From contig OZ345369.1 of the NCBI GenBank assembly GCA_977006965.1, positions 2,356,001 through 2,420,000 on the forward strand: a DNA stretch of 64,000 nt, given 5' to 3'. Each line of letters opens with the position of its first letter. Positions within the stretch are counted from its first letter, which is position 1. The notes under the pieces are model-generated. The model did no database searches, was not told where the DNA came from, and saw nothing but the letters and a program-made list of their open reading frames with translations. Position numbers and translations under genes: made by a program. This document shows positions 43,771 to 55,651 of this stretch, in pieces. The stretch comes from Phymatolithon calcareum. Its lineage: Eukaryota > Rhodophyta > Florideophyceae > Hapalidiales.

Positions 43771-46700
43771 ATTGAAGGAACACTCTCGGCCAGAAAACGC
43801 AACCGAGCGCACCGTGGAACCAACTGGAGATATTCCGTCCGATGTTGCGTTCCCCAGTTTAATAAGCACCGAAAAGCAAGATGTGGCAAAGCCGTCGTAC
43901 CTTGGCACAGCTCGAAGAGCAGCAAGCAATCCACAGGTTTCTGAGGAAGACAAATCGAAATTGGATGCCTTCACTGAACGAATGGGGCCAATGATGATAC
44001 CTGAAAAAGCACCAGTGGTGGAAGTACTCTACTTTAAGAACCTCCCGAGGACGGACAGGAAGTACATTGAGGAAGCTGTGCAGGACCTGCTAACGAACAG
44101 ACGTCTCCTGCATGTGTCGTTCACTGGAAACTCTGTAATGGAACTTCTTGTTGAGAAGGTCGATAGTCCGAACATCATCAGTCTCATTCGATCAGCGAAG
44201 ATGTCACACATGCCAAGCTTTAGCGCATTCGAGAATGCGCTGAACACCCGCCAGATAGCAAACGATCTTGATGGTCAGAAAAGAAACATGGAGAAGTTAA
44301 GGGGACGAGCGCGCTATTGTGCAGCGAAGGCGGACAATGTTGTTGCCCGAGAATGGTATCACGGCATGGCGAAAGCTGCAAACAGAAGATTCTTCGACCT
44401 ATGTGTCGAAAGCGCCGTAACGGCGGAGAGGCGTAAACTGGTGGCACCAGAGCTCCGCCTTGGTGGGCGAGAAAGCGCAAGACTCCAAACTGAGGATATA
44501 GACCGGGGAGCGGAAGTGCCGCAGCTCTCAGACACAGGAGAAAATCCAGGAACAGTAACAGCTACTGCATCAGAAATAGTCCAATCTGACGTTGAAGAGG
44601 CAGAGAAAGACTCTAGCACTAAGCTGGGAACTGCAAATGAGAAGACACCGGACACTCTTGGGATACATCAAGAGGAAACCTCGGAAAATGCTATTTTAAG
44701 GAAAAAGTGGCGTTTGGCAACCTTCAATGTTGGAGGCTCTCCGGAGACCCCAGCATACATAGAAAAAATGATGAAATACCACGGAATAGACATGGCTGCA
44801 ATAACTGAAACACACTTGAGACCAGAAGGGAAAATTCGATCTGATTTCTTCTCTATGAACGCAATGCGCCCGCCTCCACAGACGGGGCGAAACTCTGGAG
44901 GAGTTTCGCTATTCTTTCGGAAGCACTCTGGGAGCCGTCTGATCTTTAAACAAGCAGAGACAAATATTCAACTGATTATCGCCCAAGTGCGGGAGATAAA
45001 AGTGGGAGCTGTCTACATATCCCCGGCAGCAACCAGAACGGAAACCGAGAAATGCCTGATCATGGTCAATACGTATGCACGAGGAAAGGCAATTGTGTCC
45101 GGCGACTGGAACGCTCGGCACCTGAGGTGGGATCTCCGCTCAAATAGGAGAGGCAACCAGCTCTTCCGTTGGGCAACAGCAAAGAACTGGGATGTCCGAA
45201 CTTGGACAGGTTTCAGCTTCCGAAACAAGCGGTTCAAGAGCAACATCGACTTGTTCATAACAAAAGGAATTGAAACAGCAACGGTCTGCTCACCAACAGA
45301 CGTCTGGACAGGTAATACGCAGCACCGACCAGTGACGACAAGTTTTCTGACTCGCCAAAACCATACAAGTGGTCAAAATCCACGAATATCGGTTAAACAA
45401 TGGAGACATGAAGAGAAACAAGAAAGAGTTCGGGAACTATACGGGACGGCCATTCCAGGAATCCTCGATAATCTGAAACGATGCAGCTCTCGGCTGGAAC
45501 TAGATCGTCTTTACGAAAAAATAGAAGATACGCTATGTGAGCCGTGGAGAGAGAAGAGAACTAGCCCACCACGCTACAAACCGTTCTGGAACTCAAATCT
45601 CGAAACGAAATGCGAACGCCGCAAGAAACTGTACAAGAAAGCTCAAGAGCAGGATACAGAAGAGGCATGGAAGCAATATGAGGAATGTCGTAAAGAGATT
45701 CGCAAATTGGTAAACAGCAGGAAGCGGCAGCAGTATCAAGAATACATAGACGATCTTGAGAAAAAGGATGGGTCCAAGGCAATTGAACAAATCTCCCGAA
45801 TGCAGAAGATGAGAACACGAAGAACGTCTAGGAACAAGATGACCGGCCGTCCATTGCATAAAACGCTGTTCACGGCCCACGTGTCCCAGACATGTCGAGA
45901 TGTCAGGGGATGGCGACCAAACCCTTCGCACTTTGACTGTCCTCCTCAAATGCGGAATCTTATCAAACTAGCAATCCTGAAAGCTCCAACGAGAAAGGCC
46001 CCAGGCCTGGACGGAGTGAAGAGCGAAATGTTGAAAGTGGACCTGGAGGAATGCACAGACCTAGTCTATGAGCTATGGACAGCCTGCGGTAGATGCTGAA
46101 CACTTCCACAATCGTGGATGAAAGCTCTCTTGGTCCCGCTGCACAAGAAAGGAGACCATGACGATCCAAAAAATTTCCGACCCATATCCCTACTGAGTCA
46201 GGTCCGAAAGGTTGTTGAATCCGCAATTGATATTATGCTCCGTCAAAGATACAAGAACCACAACATCCAGCTGGGATTCCAAAAAGGGAAGAGTACGGAG
46301 CTCGCAATCTTGAGGGCGCTGGAACTACAAAAGCGAGGGCAGCGATGCATCGCAGTATTGGACCTGAAGGCAGCGTACGACACAGTGCCTAGACAATACC
46401 TGCAAGAGCGAATGAGAGGGCTTCTACCGCAAGAGCTATGCGTGATGATCGAACCATTCTTGATGTCTTCCTGGGTATCTACGATTGGTGACCCGCAGCA
46501 GAAGTGGTTCCTAATTGACAGAGGAGTACCTCAGGGGTCTCCGCTGAGTCCAAGTTTGTACAACCTTTTCATGGACGAATTTGCGGAAAGAATAAGCCGA
46601 GTGCCACGAGAAGTTGCAGATGTAGCTGCAGTCCTCTTTGCGGACGACGTTCTTCTATCGGCAAAGACACCAGCGGGACTACAGAGACAGTTAAACATTG

Positions 46701-47689
46701 CATCGAAGTGGGCAAGGGACAGGCAGATGGTTTGGAACACGAAAGCTGGGAAGAGCGAAGTACTTCTCTCGGAAGACACAAGATCACCCATTTTCAAGCT
46801 TGCAGGGAAAACGTTGGCAAAGGTCAAAGAAGTATCATACCTTGGCATCTCACTCAGTGATGAGGGAGTTACCGACACAAAAATGCTGGAGCGCATCCGA
46901 CACGCCAAGATCGCGGTATATCAACTGAGGTCCCTGGGTGTCTCGTTGCGAGCACTCACCCCCTTGAAAGCAGTGAAGACATACAAGGCGTTGATACAAC
47001 CAAGATGGGAGTATGCAATGCACCTGACGCCATGGACGCCGAGAGTCCAGACAGCAATCGCAGAAGTAGAGAAAACATTTTTCGCACAAGTATTCGGTCC
47101 AATATCGAAAAACCGCTATGTCAGACTTCGCCTTCTTTGCCGAATTCACAACGCCGAAAACAGGAGACTCGTTCTAGCACTCAAAATGCTGGAACGAGCG
47201 AGATCAAAGAAAAGGAGCCTTCTGGCCGTCCCAATCGAGGAAAGAGATGTGGGTGAACTACAATGGGTTAGTCGAGACATATCGGCAATGCTACAGTACG
47301 ATCTATTCGAGACGGCACTGACTTTCCTCAATCAGGGAGTTTCAGCAAAATCGTTGAGGACATTGCTCTTCAAAGACGAAGGAGACGTTTCGGAGTCCAA
47401 CAGAAAGAGAAAAATTCCCTACGATCTGCCTGGGTCCACCCCGGCGATTATCAGACTCCCGAAAACACGGCACCGCCAATTAGCGGTAAAGTGGGCATTC
47501 GGTCGGTTTCCCCCAATGAGCACATCACTTCTCACAGACAAGTTCGGTGATACTGTACCAATCCTCATGAGCAACCTGGAAGAATACCTCGGAAGATATC
47601 AACTGACCAAAGAGGAGATTGATATCACTGAAAAAGCTCTAGACAAGCTACTCTTCTTCACTATCGTCTTTTACGACGACATGGAATAG
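43544..47689 (+). pseudogene. LINE ORF: coiled coil, endonuclease, reverse transcriptase
   Basis: One frame from about 43640 to 47689, interrupted only by TGA at 46097-46099. Coiled coil (INILLKKLEEIEMKHADTV onward); an RRM-like stretch (VEVLYFKNLPRTDRKYIEEA); endonuclease (FNVGG, ITETH, SGDWNARHL, SNIDLF; about 44706-45350); reverse transcriptase motifs A (VLDLKAAYDTVPR), B (VPQGSPLSPSLYN) and C (VLFADDVLL, 46640), then LIQPRWEYAMHLTP. The TGA falls in the linker just before the RT finger (PQSWMKALLVPLHKKGD follows at once). This copy is close to intact and would need one codon change or readthrough. Confidence 0.85.
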
Positions 47690-47920
47690 ACAAGGCGCCA
47701 ATTGAGGAAATCTGATCAGTGGACCCCAAGCTTTTCCCTCGGCCCTTTTACGGGAGAGAATTTTTGCAGCTAGGGCTACGACGTTAACCCGGGTTACAAG
47801 TATTTGAATATATGATCGAAGCTACAACGTAGCTGCTGAAACGCATCTCCCTTGCAGTCTCATGAGTGTTACTGAGGGCGTTTAATAAATTCCAAATTCA
47901 AAAAAAAGACTGAGCCGACC

Positions 47921-48689
47921 GAAAATTGTTGATTCTTCTCCCTACTGTCGATGAACTTCCTCAAACGGTCTTGAGAACATGCGACTGTCTACCAAACGGA
48001 GTCACTTGAGGATCGTGGACCTTCGTGAGATTCTACAACGCTGTGCGCGCGAAAGGTAATAAAACTCTTCTTTTGATCTGAATCGTTCGTTGACTTTTTA
48101 AAACATCAAGAGATGCCTCTGAAACTTTCTTTCATGTTCTTGCACCAAGAAGCCTTCGACAGCGAGGTGTCCTTGGTGAATGCCAAGTTATATTCCATCA
48201 TCGGTGGCACGAACGCCTTGCAGAGTCGGACGCCAATGGAATGTGAGAGTACGTGAGCGTGGACGACGATGTTTGGCAGGGTTGTAAGCTGATGTTTTCA
48301 GTGTCGAATCTTGAGATTGCAGATGTTTCTGTGACTCCATGAGAGGAAATAAAAACTATCGTAAGTATTCTTCTCCGTTGTGTCTTCGGTCTCACGGTTC
48401 GCGATTATGAATGTGCTCTCTACGTCTTGCTTTTCTCGTAAAGATTAGATCCGTTGGAAGAGTACTGTTTCATTGCAAAGTTTCCTTTTCGATTCTATGG
48501 AGCACTACAAGGCGGGCATGCACAAAGTGCCGAGAATAAGAAGGGAGTGATACGTACAATTTGTTTCTGTGTAGACACTCCTCATCGTTCCAAATTTGAT
48601 CATGGGGTTAGAAAACGTTGATATATCTCAAACCTCGCCAGTCCTCAGTTTTAGTACGAGAGGAACACACTCTATCCCTTCTTCCTCTG
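47921..48689. other. Mutator-derived flank and start of copy B
   Basis: 48010-48060 matches the reverse complement of MULE sequence at 26450-26500 (an exon end CGCGCGAAAG followed by GTAAT). No gene. Similarity to copy A begins near 48600-48690. Confidence 0.45.
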
Positions 48690-48831
48690 TTGAAGTCGAA
48701 TTATTTCGAATTTCTCTTTGCGATAGGGCTCGGTCTTGCATCGCGCATTTGTCGTCGCGCATGGGAATCGATGCAGACCCTTATCGTTTCGATTTCCATT
48801 CTTATCTATTTCCCTCTCGAGATATTCTTGC

Positions 48832-49056
48832 ATTCTTTTATGCACGTTTTGGAGTTGTCGAACAACTCCCCGTCTTTACGACTCAGTAGACTTTAACAGA
48901 TACGAGAGGTGCTTGATGTCATAACAGCTCAAAGCCGCGCAAAGTGCAGAGCTTCGGGAAGCTTAACATCTAAATCTCTACGCAGCCAATCCTCAGCCGC
49001 CGTCCTTCAAGGGGATGACCCGGGTTGGAAACCATTTAGAATGCTCATGGTAGTTG
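48832..49056 (-). repeat. SINE-like element, diverged copy
   Basis: Reverse-oriented and diverged relative of 55652-55980. In copy A the flanks GATATTC and TGCAGTCCCTCG are joined directly (about 16938-16950). Confidence 0.55.
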
Positions 49057-49588
49057 GTCATCTCTGCAGTCCCTCGTCGTCCGCAAGCTGGAATAATGGC
49101 ACCTCATCTCTGACCCTCCGCCTTGTAGGTAATACCGACCACATTGGGTGGACAATGTCATCACCATGTGATGAACGTAGTCTGGTTCCTGCGCAGTGTC
49201 GGAAAACAATCTCATAAATGTATATCTTCTCGCTGCACTGGCGTTCGTTGAGAAAAGCTATGTTACGTTTCCGAGAGCATTACAGTCACCAATCCGAATC
49301 GGCGAGCGAAACTATTGGCTCTGGAGTGGTGGCCAAGTTGATTGGAAATCTTGCAGCGTGATCTCAGATCAACCACCCAGATTATCATATCATAGGTTCA
49401 TGATATGGTTATGAATTAATGAAAAAGTTCTTTTTCTTCAGGCAGATCCGTGGAACGCCAGCGGAGATTTCTGCATACAGGTGTACAGAATTCTATTCCC
49501 AATCTCAGAGATGTTGCTGAAAAACGAGACCCCGAGTACGAGTGTACGCGCAAACGTTGGAGGCAGAATCCCAGCTGGACGGTGCGCC

Positions 49589-52500
49589 ATGGCAGATTTG
49601 AAGTCGCTTGCCGGGGAGCCGAAGTTGGTCTACTCGATTTACGCCATCGCCTTCATCCCTCTCACCTTTATTTACGCCCTTGACTTCATTAACGAAAAAT
49701 GGCGGCCAATTCGAAACACCGGCCGCAATGGAGTCATTCTGCTACTCATATCATTGCCTTCACTTGGTTGTATTATCGCATACATTGTCATTCAAATTAA
49801 GGCGAACGACCACAAGGAGGCAGCGGCGGCAATCACCGTCGCATGTTTCAATATATTTCATGTTTCGCGAACGATCTGGGGACTAATTCAGCTTTATGCC
49901 TTCAGAAACTGGAATGTCTATGCTCTAAGGTGCCTTCTCCAGATGAGGTATTTGGCCCCTGCTTACGACTATCCCGATGATGTCAAAGACTTGATTTCTA
50001 GACTTCGGGGATGTCTTCCATGGCCATCACCGCCTTCTTCTTCTATGACTTCTGATTCTTCATCATCCTCCACTAATTCTTCGTCCGCCGCCTCTTCTTC
50101 GTCTTCCGCTTCTTCTTCGTCTTCCGCTTCTTCTTCGTCTTTCGCTTCTTCTTTGCCATCGTGCCCCCCGGAGCAGTCGCGTGTGATCCTTTCTTTTAAG
50201 TGCTTCAAGTCACGCTGTATGCTGCTCTACACTTGGATAATGGGCAATATGGAAAAGAAATACTACTATCAGCGTGCTCTTCATCACAATTCAACTTTGG
50301 ATGATATTAAGAGGACTGTGGACCATCACATGGTGGTTAACAATTCACTAATTGACAACGAATTCTCCAGTGCAGAGCTCCCCGTGCGTCCTGTGCTTCT
50401 CTTTCGGCTGCCTTGGAAAGAACCAGAAAGTCACAACCCCATCTCTCGCCTTGTGGCAACATTTCTGAAGTCTCCAAAGCCAGAAGAAACCTCTGTTCGT
50501 TGGCTTGTGTCATTTCTTGCCAAATTCGGACACGGTTGGGTCGAGGACACGAGAGAACTGCCCGAGAAGGACGTTGGATCGCAGACAAACATAAGCAGAG
50601 CGAAGTTAAATGTATCAAAATATCTCTCTGTTGTCGCTTCTCTACACACGACGCACGGATCAGTTGATGGCAGTGGATCAACTAAATTTTTTGTATCCCT
50701 TTTTTCGCCGTTCAGCAAGTATTGCACTGTTCCGAGTCTTTGTCGCAGGTCATGGGTTGAGATCACAGATCGATGTGGGCTTCCGTTCAAGATGAAAGGA
50801 TTCAAATCCCCTGATGAGTCTCCTGTCTATGAAAATGTTCTTGACTTCGACAATCATGAGGCAACGATCAGAGACGCTGCAAAAGATGATTGGCACAAGG
50901 CGTCCTTAAACGAACTCGACGAATCTGGACGTAGCGCAGTTGAAAATATCACTCCTGTGCAGCTTGCTTGTTTTGCAACCCTCATGGAAGAAGACTTCAA
51001 TCTATCAGATGAAGAAGAATGGGATCCGGAGAGAATTGTGGATGGAAGTTGGCGGTATGACTGGTCCGAAGAGGACCCACGGACTGAGAATTTCTTGTAT
51101 CAGCTCGGGTACGACTTTAGCAAGGACTACAATGAATTCTTTAATGCACTACCAATTCGAAAAGAGCTCATTGGAAGCTTCCTCTGGAACAACAGTCCAA
51201 ACCGTCTTCTGTTTCAGGCGAGCGTTCATGTCGATAATTTTCTTGCGCTGGAAGCCGGGGACAGCCTGGCCCTTTATCTCGCAGAACACAGCACATATGT
51301 CGAACCCATATCTCCGGAAGGAATAACGTCTGTGTTCCAAAATCAGTACGAGCTTGAAATAAGCCGGCTTCAAAGCAAAATCCTACTATCACCTGCACCT
51401 GATCACGACACCAATTTCGATATCGCGCGATTTCTCGGCTGTGTGGTTGAGACAGTGAGGACCTATTTAGCGGAGTGGGTTGAAAAGCATCCAGAAGTTA
51501 AACCAGGAGGATGGAAAGCAAGCTTCGCACCGGTGGGAGTCAGATTCTTTTGCAGTAAGCAATTGTGCTCTGCTTTTACGGAATCTAAAGTGGGATCGGA
51601 GGATGTCTCGGGTATGCGAAGACGAAGTTTTCACATGCGCCTTTTGTGGGAGGTCCAGGCCTATTTGCAATGGAAGGTAGACAAAGATTCTGCTCGTGAC
51701 GACGAAGACATTCGAGAGTCGCCTTTCTTGATCATGCTATCCATACTTGGATTTCCATCATTGAAACTGGAGGAGAATCAGGACCAGGGTTCTTTAGCAA
51801 CATCAAGAAACGGAGATCATGCCATTGAATTTCAACAAGAAATCTCAGTGAAACCGATTGGAGGACCACAACAAGTCCACGGAGTGCTTCGATTCGACGC
51901 AGACGCAGGGGCGATAACGGTAGAGCTGTGTTCAAATGAACTGTTTTTCAACTGGCAGGATTGGAAAGACGCATTCATGGGCAGAGTTTCTGCACAGAAA
52001 TATTGGAGACAAACCCGACTACTATCCAAACGTGAGCATCTTCGAGAAGAAGCATTTCATTCCAAAATATCTTCTCCAGTGAAAGTCGTTTCCATGGAAT
52101 CTCTTGGGTCCGATTATGATTTCAAATATTGGTCTGGTTGGCCTCCGTGCACTGCCCAGATTGCACAGTTTGAGATGCATAAGCTATGCCAATTCTTTGT
52201 CAAGAACGACCCGGACGATGCATACAGCACAATAGGACCTGCGTTATACATGTCGTACATCGCAGATCTGAGTCGTGCAATGGACCTTAGTTTCGTATCA
52301 GGAATAACGTCGACAATACTATATGAAAGCGCCAATCGCGCTCTGAGATTAGGTTGTGCAGAAGAAGCCATGAAGTCGTTTGGACGATGCATTGCGGAGC
52401 ATGGGCACAAGAACGCTCTAAACGATGCTGTCAATGAGATTCTAAAAAAGGATCGTGTGTCAAAGGCCCAGGGACTTGCTTTGATGTTGCAAATGGATGC

Positions 52501-53644
52501 CTGGTTCAACGTTCTTCTTCATCGAAAAACAACTACAGAGCAAATCGATTTCGATATGCTGGCTCACAATTTCGCTCTATTGTACGAGTCCACAGGTGAA
52601 GCTTGTGCATTGCTAGAAAGAGCATTAGCTTTGTTTCACAAAGATGGAGTCAATAAGCCTGTCGCCAACGAAGCGATCGAAGCAATTGAAGCTTTCCTCA
52701 ATTGTGAGGCCGCTCACTGGTACACAAATAATTTCAAATTTCATCTCGCCATCGCACATCAAAGTATCTTCCATGAATCTGGAGATCCGTCTCAGCAAGC
52801 ACGTGCTGCCAAATATATACTCGCACTTGGGACGAATAACGATGCCATTGATGAACAATTTGGAATCAGCATCGGGTATTTGCTTGAGAAAGGATTCTAT
52901 ACCGGCCTCGAAGTGAAGCGCAAAGACCCATTGCTCTCGTTTTACTGCGTAAACGATATATGGGAACTCAGCGAAAGGGTGCCCAAAATGTTTGATAGAC
53001 TCTTCGTGCGACCAACTGAGTGTCGAAAAAATTCGCAAGGAGATAATATGCAAGAAACTCGAAGCGGTATGACATTCGGAATTGGGGAGCGACCGGCAGA
53101 CGCCATTGCAGTGTACAAGTATATGACAGCCCACGGCGAACATGGCGACCAAGGTTGCTTCAGTCAAGCATTAAACCGCCTTGGGATGTTATATCACAGA
53201 GGCGCTGAAGGTATTTCGACTAATGCATCAGAAGCTGAAGGGAAGTATTTGGAGGCCATCGATCTGCAAAATGCAGACGCGCTCTGCAACATGGGTGTCT
53301 TGAAATATGGGAACAATGCAGAGGGTATTGATGTGTCGTATCTTAAGAAATCTGCACAAGGCGATAGCAGCAGTGGATTGAATAATCTTGCGATCGCTTA
53401 CGAGCTGGGAAGAGGTGTAAATCGAGACGTAGTTGAAGCCGAGAAGCTCTACAGACAAGCAATTTCCTTGGACGGAAACCCACTTGCTATCTACAATTTG
53501 GTGATTCTGTACCTGTTGGGCCATCCAAAGCTGCGAAATCATGAAAAGGAGTCGGAGGCAAAGCGAGTGATGGGATATTTGATGATTTTATTTTTGAGAG
53601 CTCCCAAAGCCTCACCTTGGAGTAACGGGGCAGCTCTTGCATAA
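49589..53644 (+). CDS. Sel1-repeat membrane protein, copy B, C terminus replaced
   Basis: 1351 residues from the ATG at 49589 (context GCGCCATGG). Three hydrophobic segments near the N terminus (about residues 12-33, 45-67 and 78-100) suggest a membrane anchor. A Ser-rich low-complexity tract (about 150-195) and a long, unrecognised middle region follow. Sel1-type repeats fill the C-terminal quarter (NRLGMLYHRGAEGI; GLNNLAIAYELGRGV with DVVEAEKLYRQA). Sel1 repeats are helical protein-binding scaffolds, but no partner can be named. A LINE inserted at 53574 swaps the last ~79 native residues for about 20 LINE-encoded ones (GYLMILFLRAPKASPW). The rest of the frame is intact, so a shortened product is possible. 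Confidence 0.85.
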   Translation: MADLKSLAGEPKLVYSIYAIAFIPLTFIYALDFINEKWRPIRNTGRNGVILLLISLPSLGCIIAYIVIQIKANDHKEAAAAITVACFNIFHVSRTIWGLIQLYAFRNWNVYALRCLLQMRYLAPAYDYPDDVKDLISRLRGCLPWPSPPSSSMTSDSSSSSTNSSSAASSSSSASSSSSASSSSFASSLPSCPPEQSRVILSFKCFKSRCMLLYTWIMGNMEKKYYYQRALHHNSTLDDIKRTVDHHMVVNNSLIDNEFSSAELPVRPVLLFRLPWKEPESHNPISRLVATFLKSPKPEETSVRWLVSFLAKFGHGWVEDTRELPEKDVGSQTNISRAKLNVSKYLSVVASLHTTHGSVDGSGSTKFFVSLFSPFSKYCTVPSLCRRSWVEITDRCGLPFKMKGFKSPDESPVYENVLDFDNHEATIRDAAKDDWHKASLNELDESGRSAVENITPVQLACFATLMEEDFNLSDEEEWDPERIVDGSWRYDWSEEDPRTENFLYQLGYDFSKDYNEFFNALPIRKELIGSFLWNNSPNRLLFQASVHVDNFLALEAGDSLALYLAEHSTYVEPISPEGITSVFQNQYELEISRLQSKILLSPAPDHDTNFDIARFLGCVVETVRTYLAEWVEKHPEVKPGGWKASFAPVGVRFFCSKQLCSAFTESKVGSEDVSGMRRRSFHMRLLWEVQAYLQWKVDKDSARDDEDIRESPFLIMLSILGFPSLKLEENQDQGSLATSRNGDHAIEFQQEISVKPIGGPQQVHGVLRFDADAGAITVELCSNELFFNWQDWKDAFMGRVSAQKYWRQTRLLSKREHLREEAFHSKISSPVKVVSMESLGSDYDFKYWSGWPPCTAQIAQFEMHKLCQFFVKNDPDDAYSTIGPALYMSYIADLSRAMDLSFVSGITSTILYESANRALRLGCAEEAMKSFGRCIAEHGHKNALNDAVNEILKKDRVSKAQGLALMLQMDAWFNVLLHRKTTTEQIDFDMLAHNFALLYESTGEACALLERALALFHKDGVNKPVANEAIEAIEAFLNCEAAHWYTNNFKFHLAIAHQSIFHESGDPSQQARAAKYILALGTNNDAIDEQFGISIGYLLEKGFYTGLEVKRKDPLLSFYCVNDIWELSERVPKMFDRLFVRPTECRKNSQGDNMQETRSGMTFGIGERPADAIAVYKYMTAHGEHGDQGCFSQALNRLGMLYHRGAEGISTNASEAEGKYLEAIDLQNADALCNMGVLKYGNNAEGIDVSYLKKSAQGDSSSGLNNLAIAYELGRGVNRDVVEAEKLYRQAISLDGNPLAIYNLVILYLLGHPKLRNHEKESEAKRVMGYLMILFLRAPKASPWSNGAALA

Positions 53645-54419
53645 TCTCTACGCTATAGTCATCTGGCTGCTCAAAACGTTCTTGATTCGTAATTCTCTCC
53701 CAACAAGAGCTCCGGTAAGTCTCTTGCACTCAAACTCAATTTCTGTACTCATCTTCGATGACGCTAGAGTACGTTGTAAGGCGACTAGTTCGACCACCGC
53801 GGTAATCCCACAGTACGCACCCAACACTGATTTCCTCCAAAGGGGTGCTCGGTTGAATGTCAACCTTAGGCACCTTAAACGTGTTGTTCTTTCTCCTATG
53901 TAAAGGATCCCTGGTAGCTTGCCTTCAATAGGAATCTTCATTGACCTGCCTTCTTCTTCCTTTTCCCATACCTTAATTGTTTCTTCTCTCCTCGTCTTCT
54001 TCGTGACAGATTCCTCCTGGGATTTCTGAAGGGCTTGTCGCAAGTCTTCATACATCTTGAGATATTCAATATCCTTCATTGCTTCCTTTACGTCCTCATC
54101 TCTTCCAACGTACTCTTCTGTTTCTTCAAGGCGCTTTTTGTGCCTTACCAGGCTTAATGCAAACCTTTCTGCTTGATGACGTCTCCTCATCTTTGGTGGT
54201 CCCAGTCGGCACAGAACTCGCATTCGGTCCCGGCGGTGTTCGGCATACTTTCCGAAAACATTTTTGTAGAACAAGCCCTCTGCCGACTCGATTGCCGAGA
54301 GCAATCGATTTGTCATTGGAGTAACGTGTAACGCATACTCCCATTTCGGGATAATTAGCGACTTAAAGATCCTGATGCATGTCTCCGGTTTGAATCCTCG
54401 AACATTCACTCCAAGCTCA
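53574..54419 (-). mobile_element. 5'-truncated LINE inserted in the Sel1 gene
   Basis: 846 bp, minus strand. Perfect 14 bp target duplication AAAGCGAGTGATGG at 53560-53573 and 54420-54433. Encodes the RT thumb to C terminus (54409-53648; IFKSLIIPKWEYALHVTPM, RLRCLRLTFNRAPLWRKS) as one open frame. The paralogous site at about 25206-25218 is uninterrupted. Confidence 0.9.
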
Positions 54420-54433
54420 AAAGCGAGTGATGG

Positions 54434-54651
54434 ATGACCTTACCAGGTCTGAGGCAGACCTTGCACCTTTATACACCCTGAAAAACCAGGTTTTAAAATT
54501 TTCAATGAAAGGCAAGAGGAATGACACCGGTCCGAGGTGGAGTGTTGGACTTGAAGAAATCGATGATTGTCTGGCATATGTGAAGGTACTGGACGAAGAT
54601 GGGATAGGCGGTATTTTAACAGAGAAACAGGGCTCGGTGTCCCTGGGTTAG
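54434..54651 (+). pseudogene. Separated 3' end of Sel1 copy B
   Basis: About 72 codons (DDLTRSEADLAPLYTLKNQV to EKQGSVSLG) that align with the C terminus of copy A. They are cut off from the gene body by the LINE. Confidence 0.85.
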
Positions 54652-55206
54652 CTGCTGCACTGAACCTATGCGTTTTAGATTCAAAGGAGAACAAACAATT
54701 AAGATCATGTTTTAGCATTGTGCAGCATCGGCTCAATACAAATATTAAAGGACTGAAATTGACAGTCTACTTTTCGAAAGCCAATGGTGAAAGCGGGCAT
54801 CTCTATAAAGCCGAGTGGAAATAGCAAGACTTAAAGGAGTGTATGAGCATAACGAAGAGTAATACTTCCAGAAAGGGTCATGTGAATAGTCCTCCGGGAT
54901 TGAAAATTCAAAGAATCCGCTTATTCTCTTTTGCATTTTCATGAGTCAGCAACCGAGATACACGGGAATCGATCGTAATGGTCTGCCATTTTTTCTTAAT
55001 TTTTATTTTCTATTAGACGCTTATCCGCTGCTTTGGAAAACGGAAAGTTGGCGACACCGTTGTCAGGAGCGGCACCCTCGCCGCCGGTAACGTCGCATCC
55101 TTAAGCATGCTGGTTTGTGATCACAAGAGCAGAAATATCCTGAAATTGCTCTCGTCCAACTTACATTCTTTTGTTTCTGGTGACACAGATTGTTCTGGAT
55201 TGCAGC
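54652..55206. other. 3' flank of Sel1 copy B
   Basis: No gene. Collinear with 25441-25680 and 28381-29233 of copy A, and holds the empty site (AATAGTCCTCC, near 54890) of the LINE/MULE insertion. Confidence 0.6.
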
Positions 55207-55220
55207 ACCTGTTAAACGGA

Positions 55221-55482
55221 TCGTCTTTTATGACGACATGGAATAGACCAAGACAAAATAGAACGGCGACGCTGAGATTCCTACGAACAGGACAAGTGGA
55301 CTCTAAGCTTTTCCCTCCACCTTCTCTGGAGGAGGGTTTTTGCAGCTAGGGCTACGACGATAGCAACGAGCTTTTGCGGGCTTTAACGGAGCTACCAAGG
55401 TAGTAGCATCTGAAACGCATCTCCCTTACAGTCTTATGAGTGTTTCTGAGGGCGTTTAATAAATTCAAAATTCAAAAAAAAA
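55221..55482 (+). mobile_element. 5'-truncated LINE, 3' end
   Basis: 262 bp: the last codons (FYDDME equivalent), a 3' UTR like that of the 42982 LINE but diverged, and a tail of A. Perfect 14 bp target duplication ACCTGTTAAACGGA at 55207-55220 and 55483-55496. Empty site at 29234-29247. Confidence 0.9.
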
Positions 55483-55651
55483 ACCTGTTAAACGGAATAA
55501 GTGAGTTGGAAGGACAACACGGCATTTATCGTGAATTGTGGAGTGGACGCTAGTCTCTCATGTGACGTGGGCACAAGGCGCACAGATTGTCTCATCCGGT
55601 TGTTTCACACCATTTCTGGTCATCCTGAGGACGGCTATACGAAATGAGGTG

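Larger units (their letters stand above)
42982..47908 (+). mobile_element. Full-length LINE
   Basis: 4927 bp non-LTR retrotransposon with target duplication ACTGAGCCGACC at 42970-42981 and 47909-47920. The empty version is in the MULE at about 26628-26640. Order: ~130 bp leader, a zinc-finger/coiled-coil region, APE endonuclease, reverse transcriptase, 3' UTR (47690-47900) with AATAAA and a short A tail. No RNase H. It is the source type for the truncated copies at 31624-32063 and 55221-55482. Confidence 0.9.
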
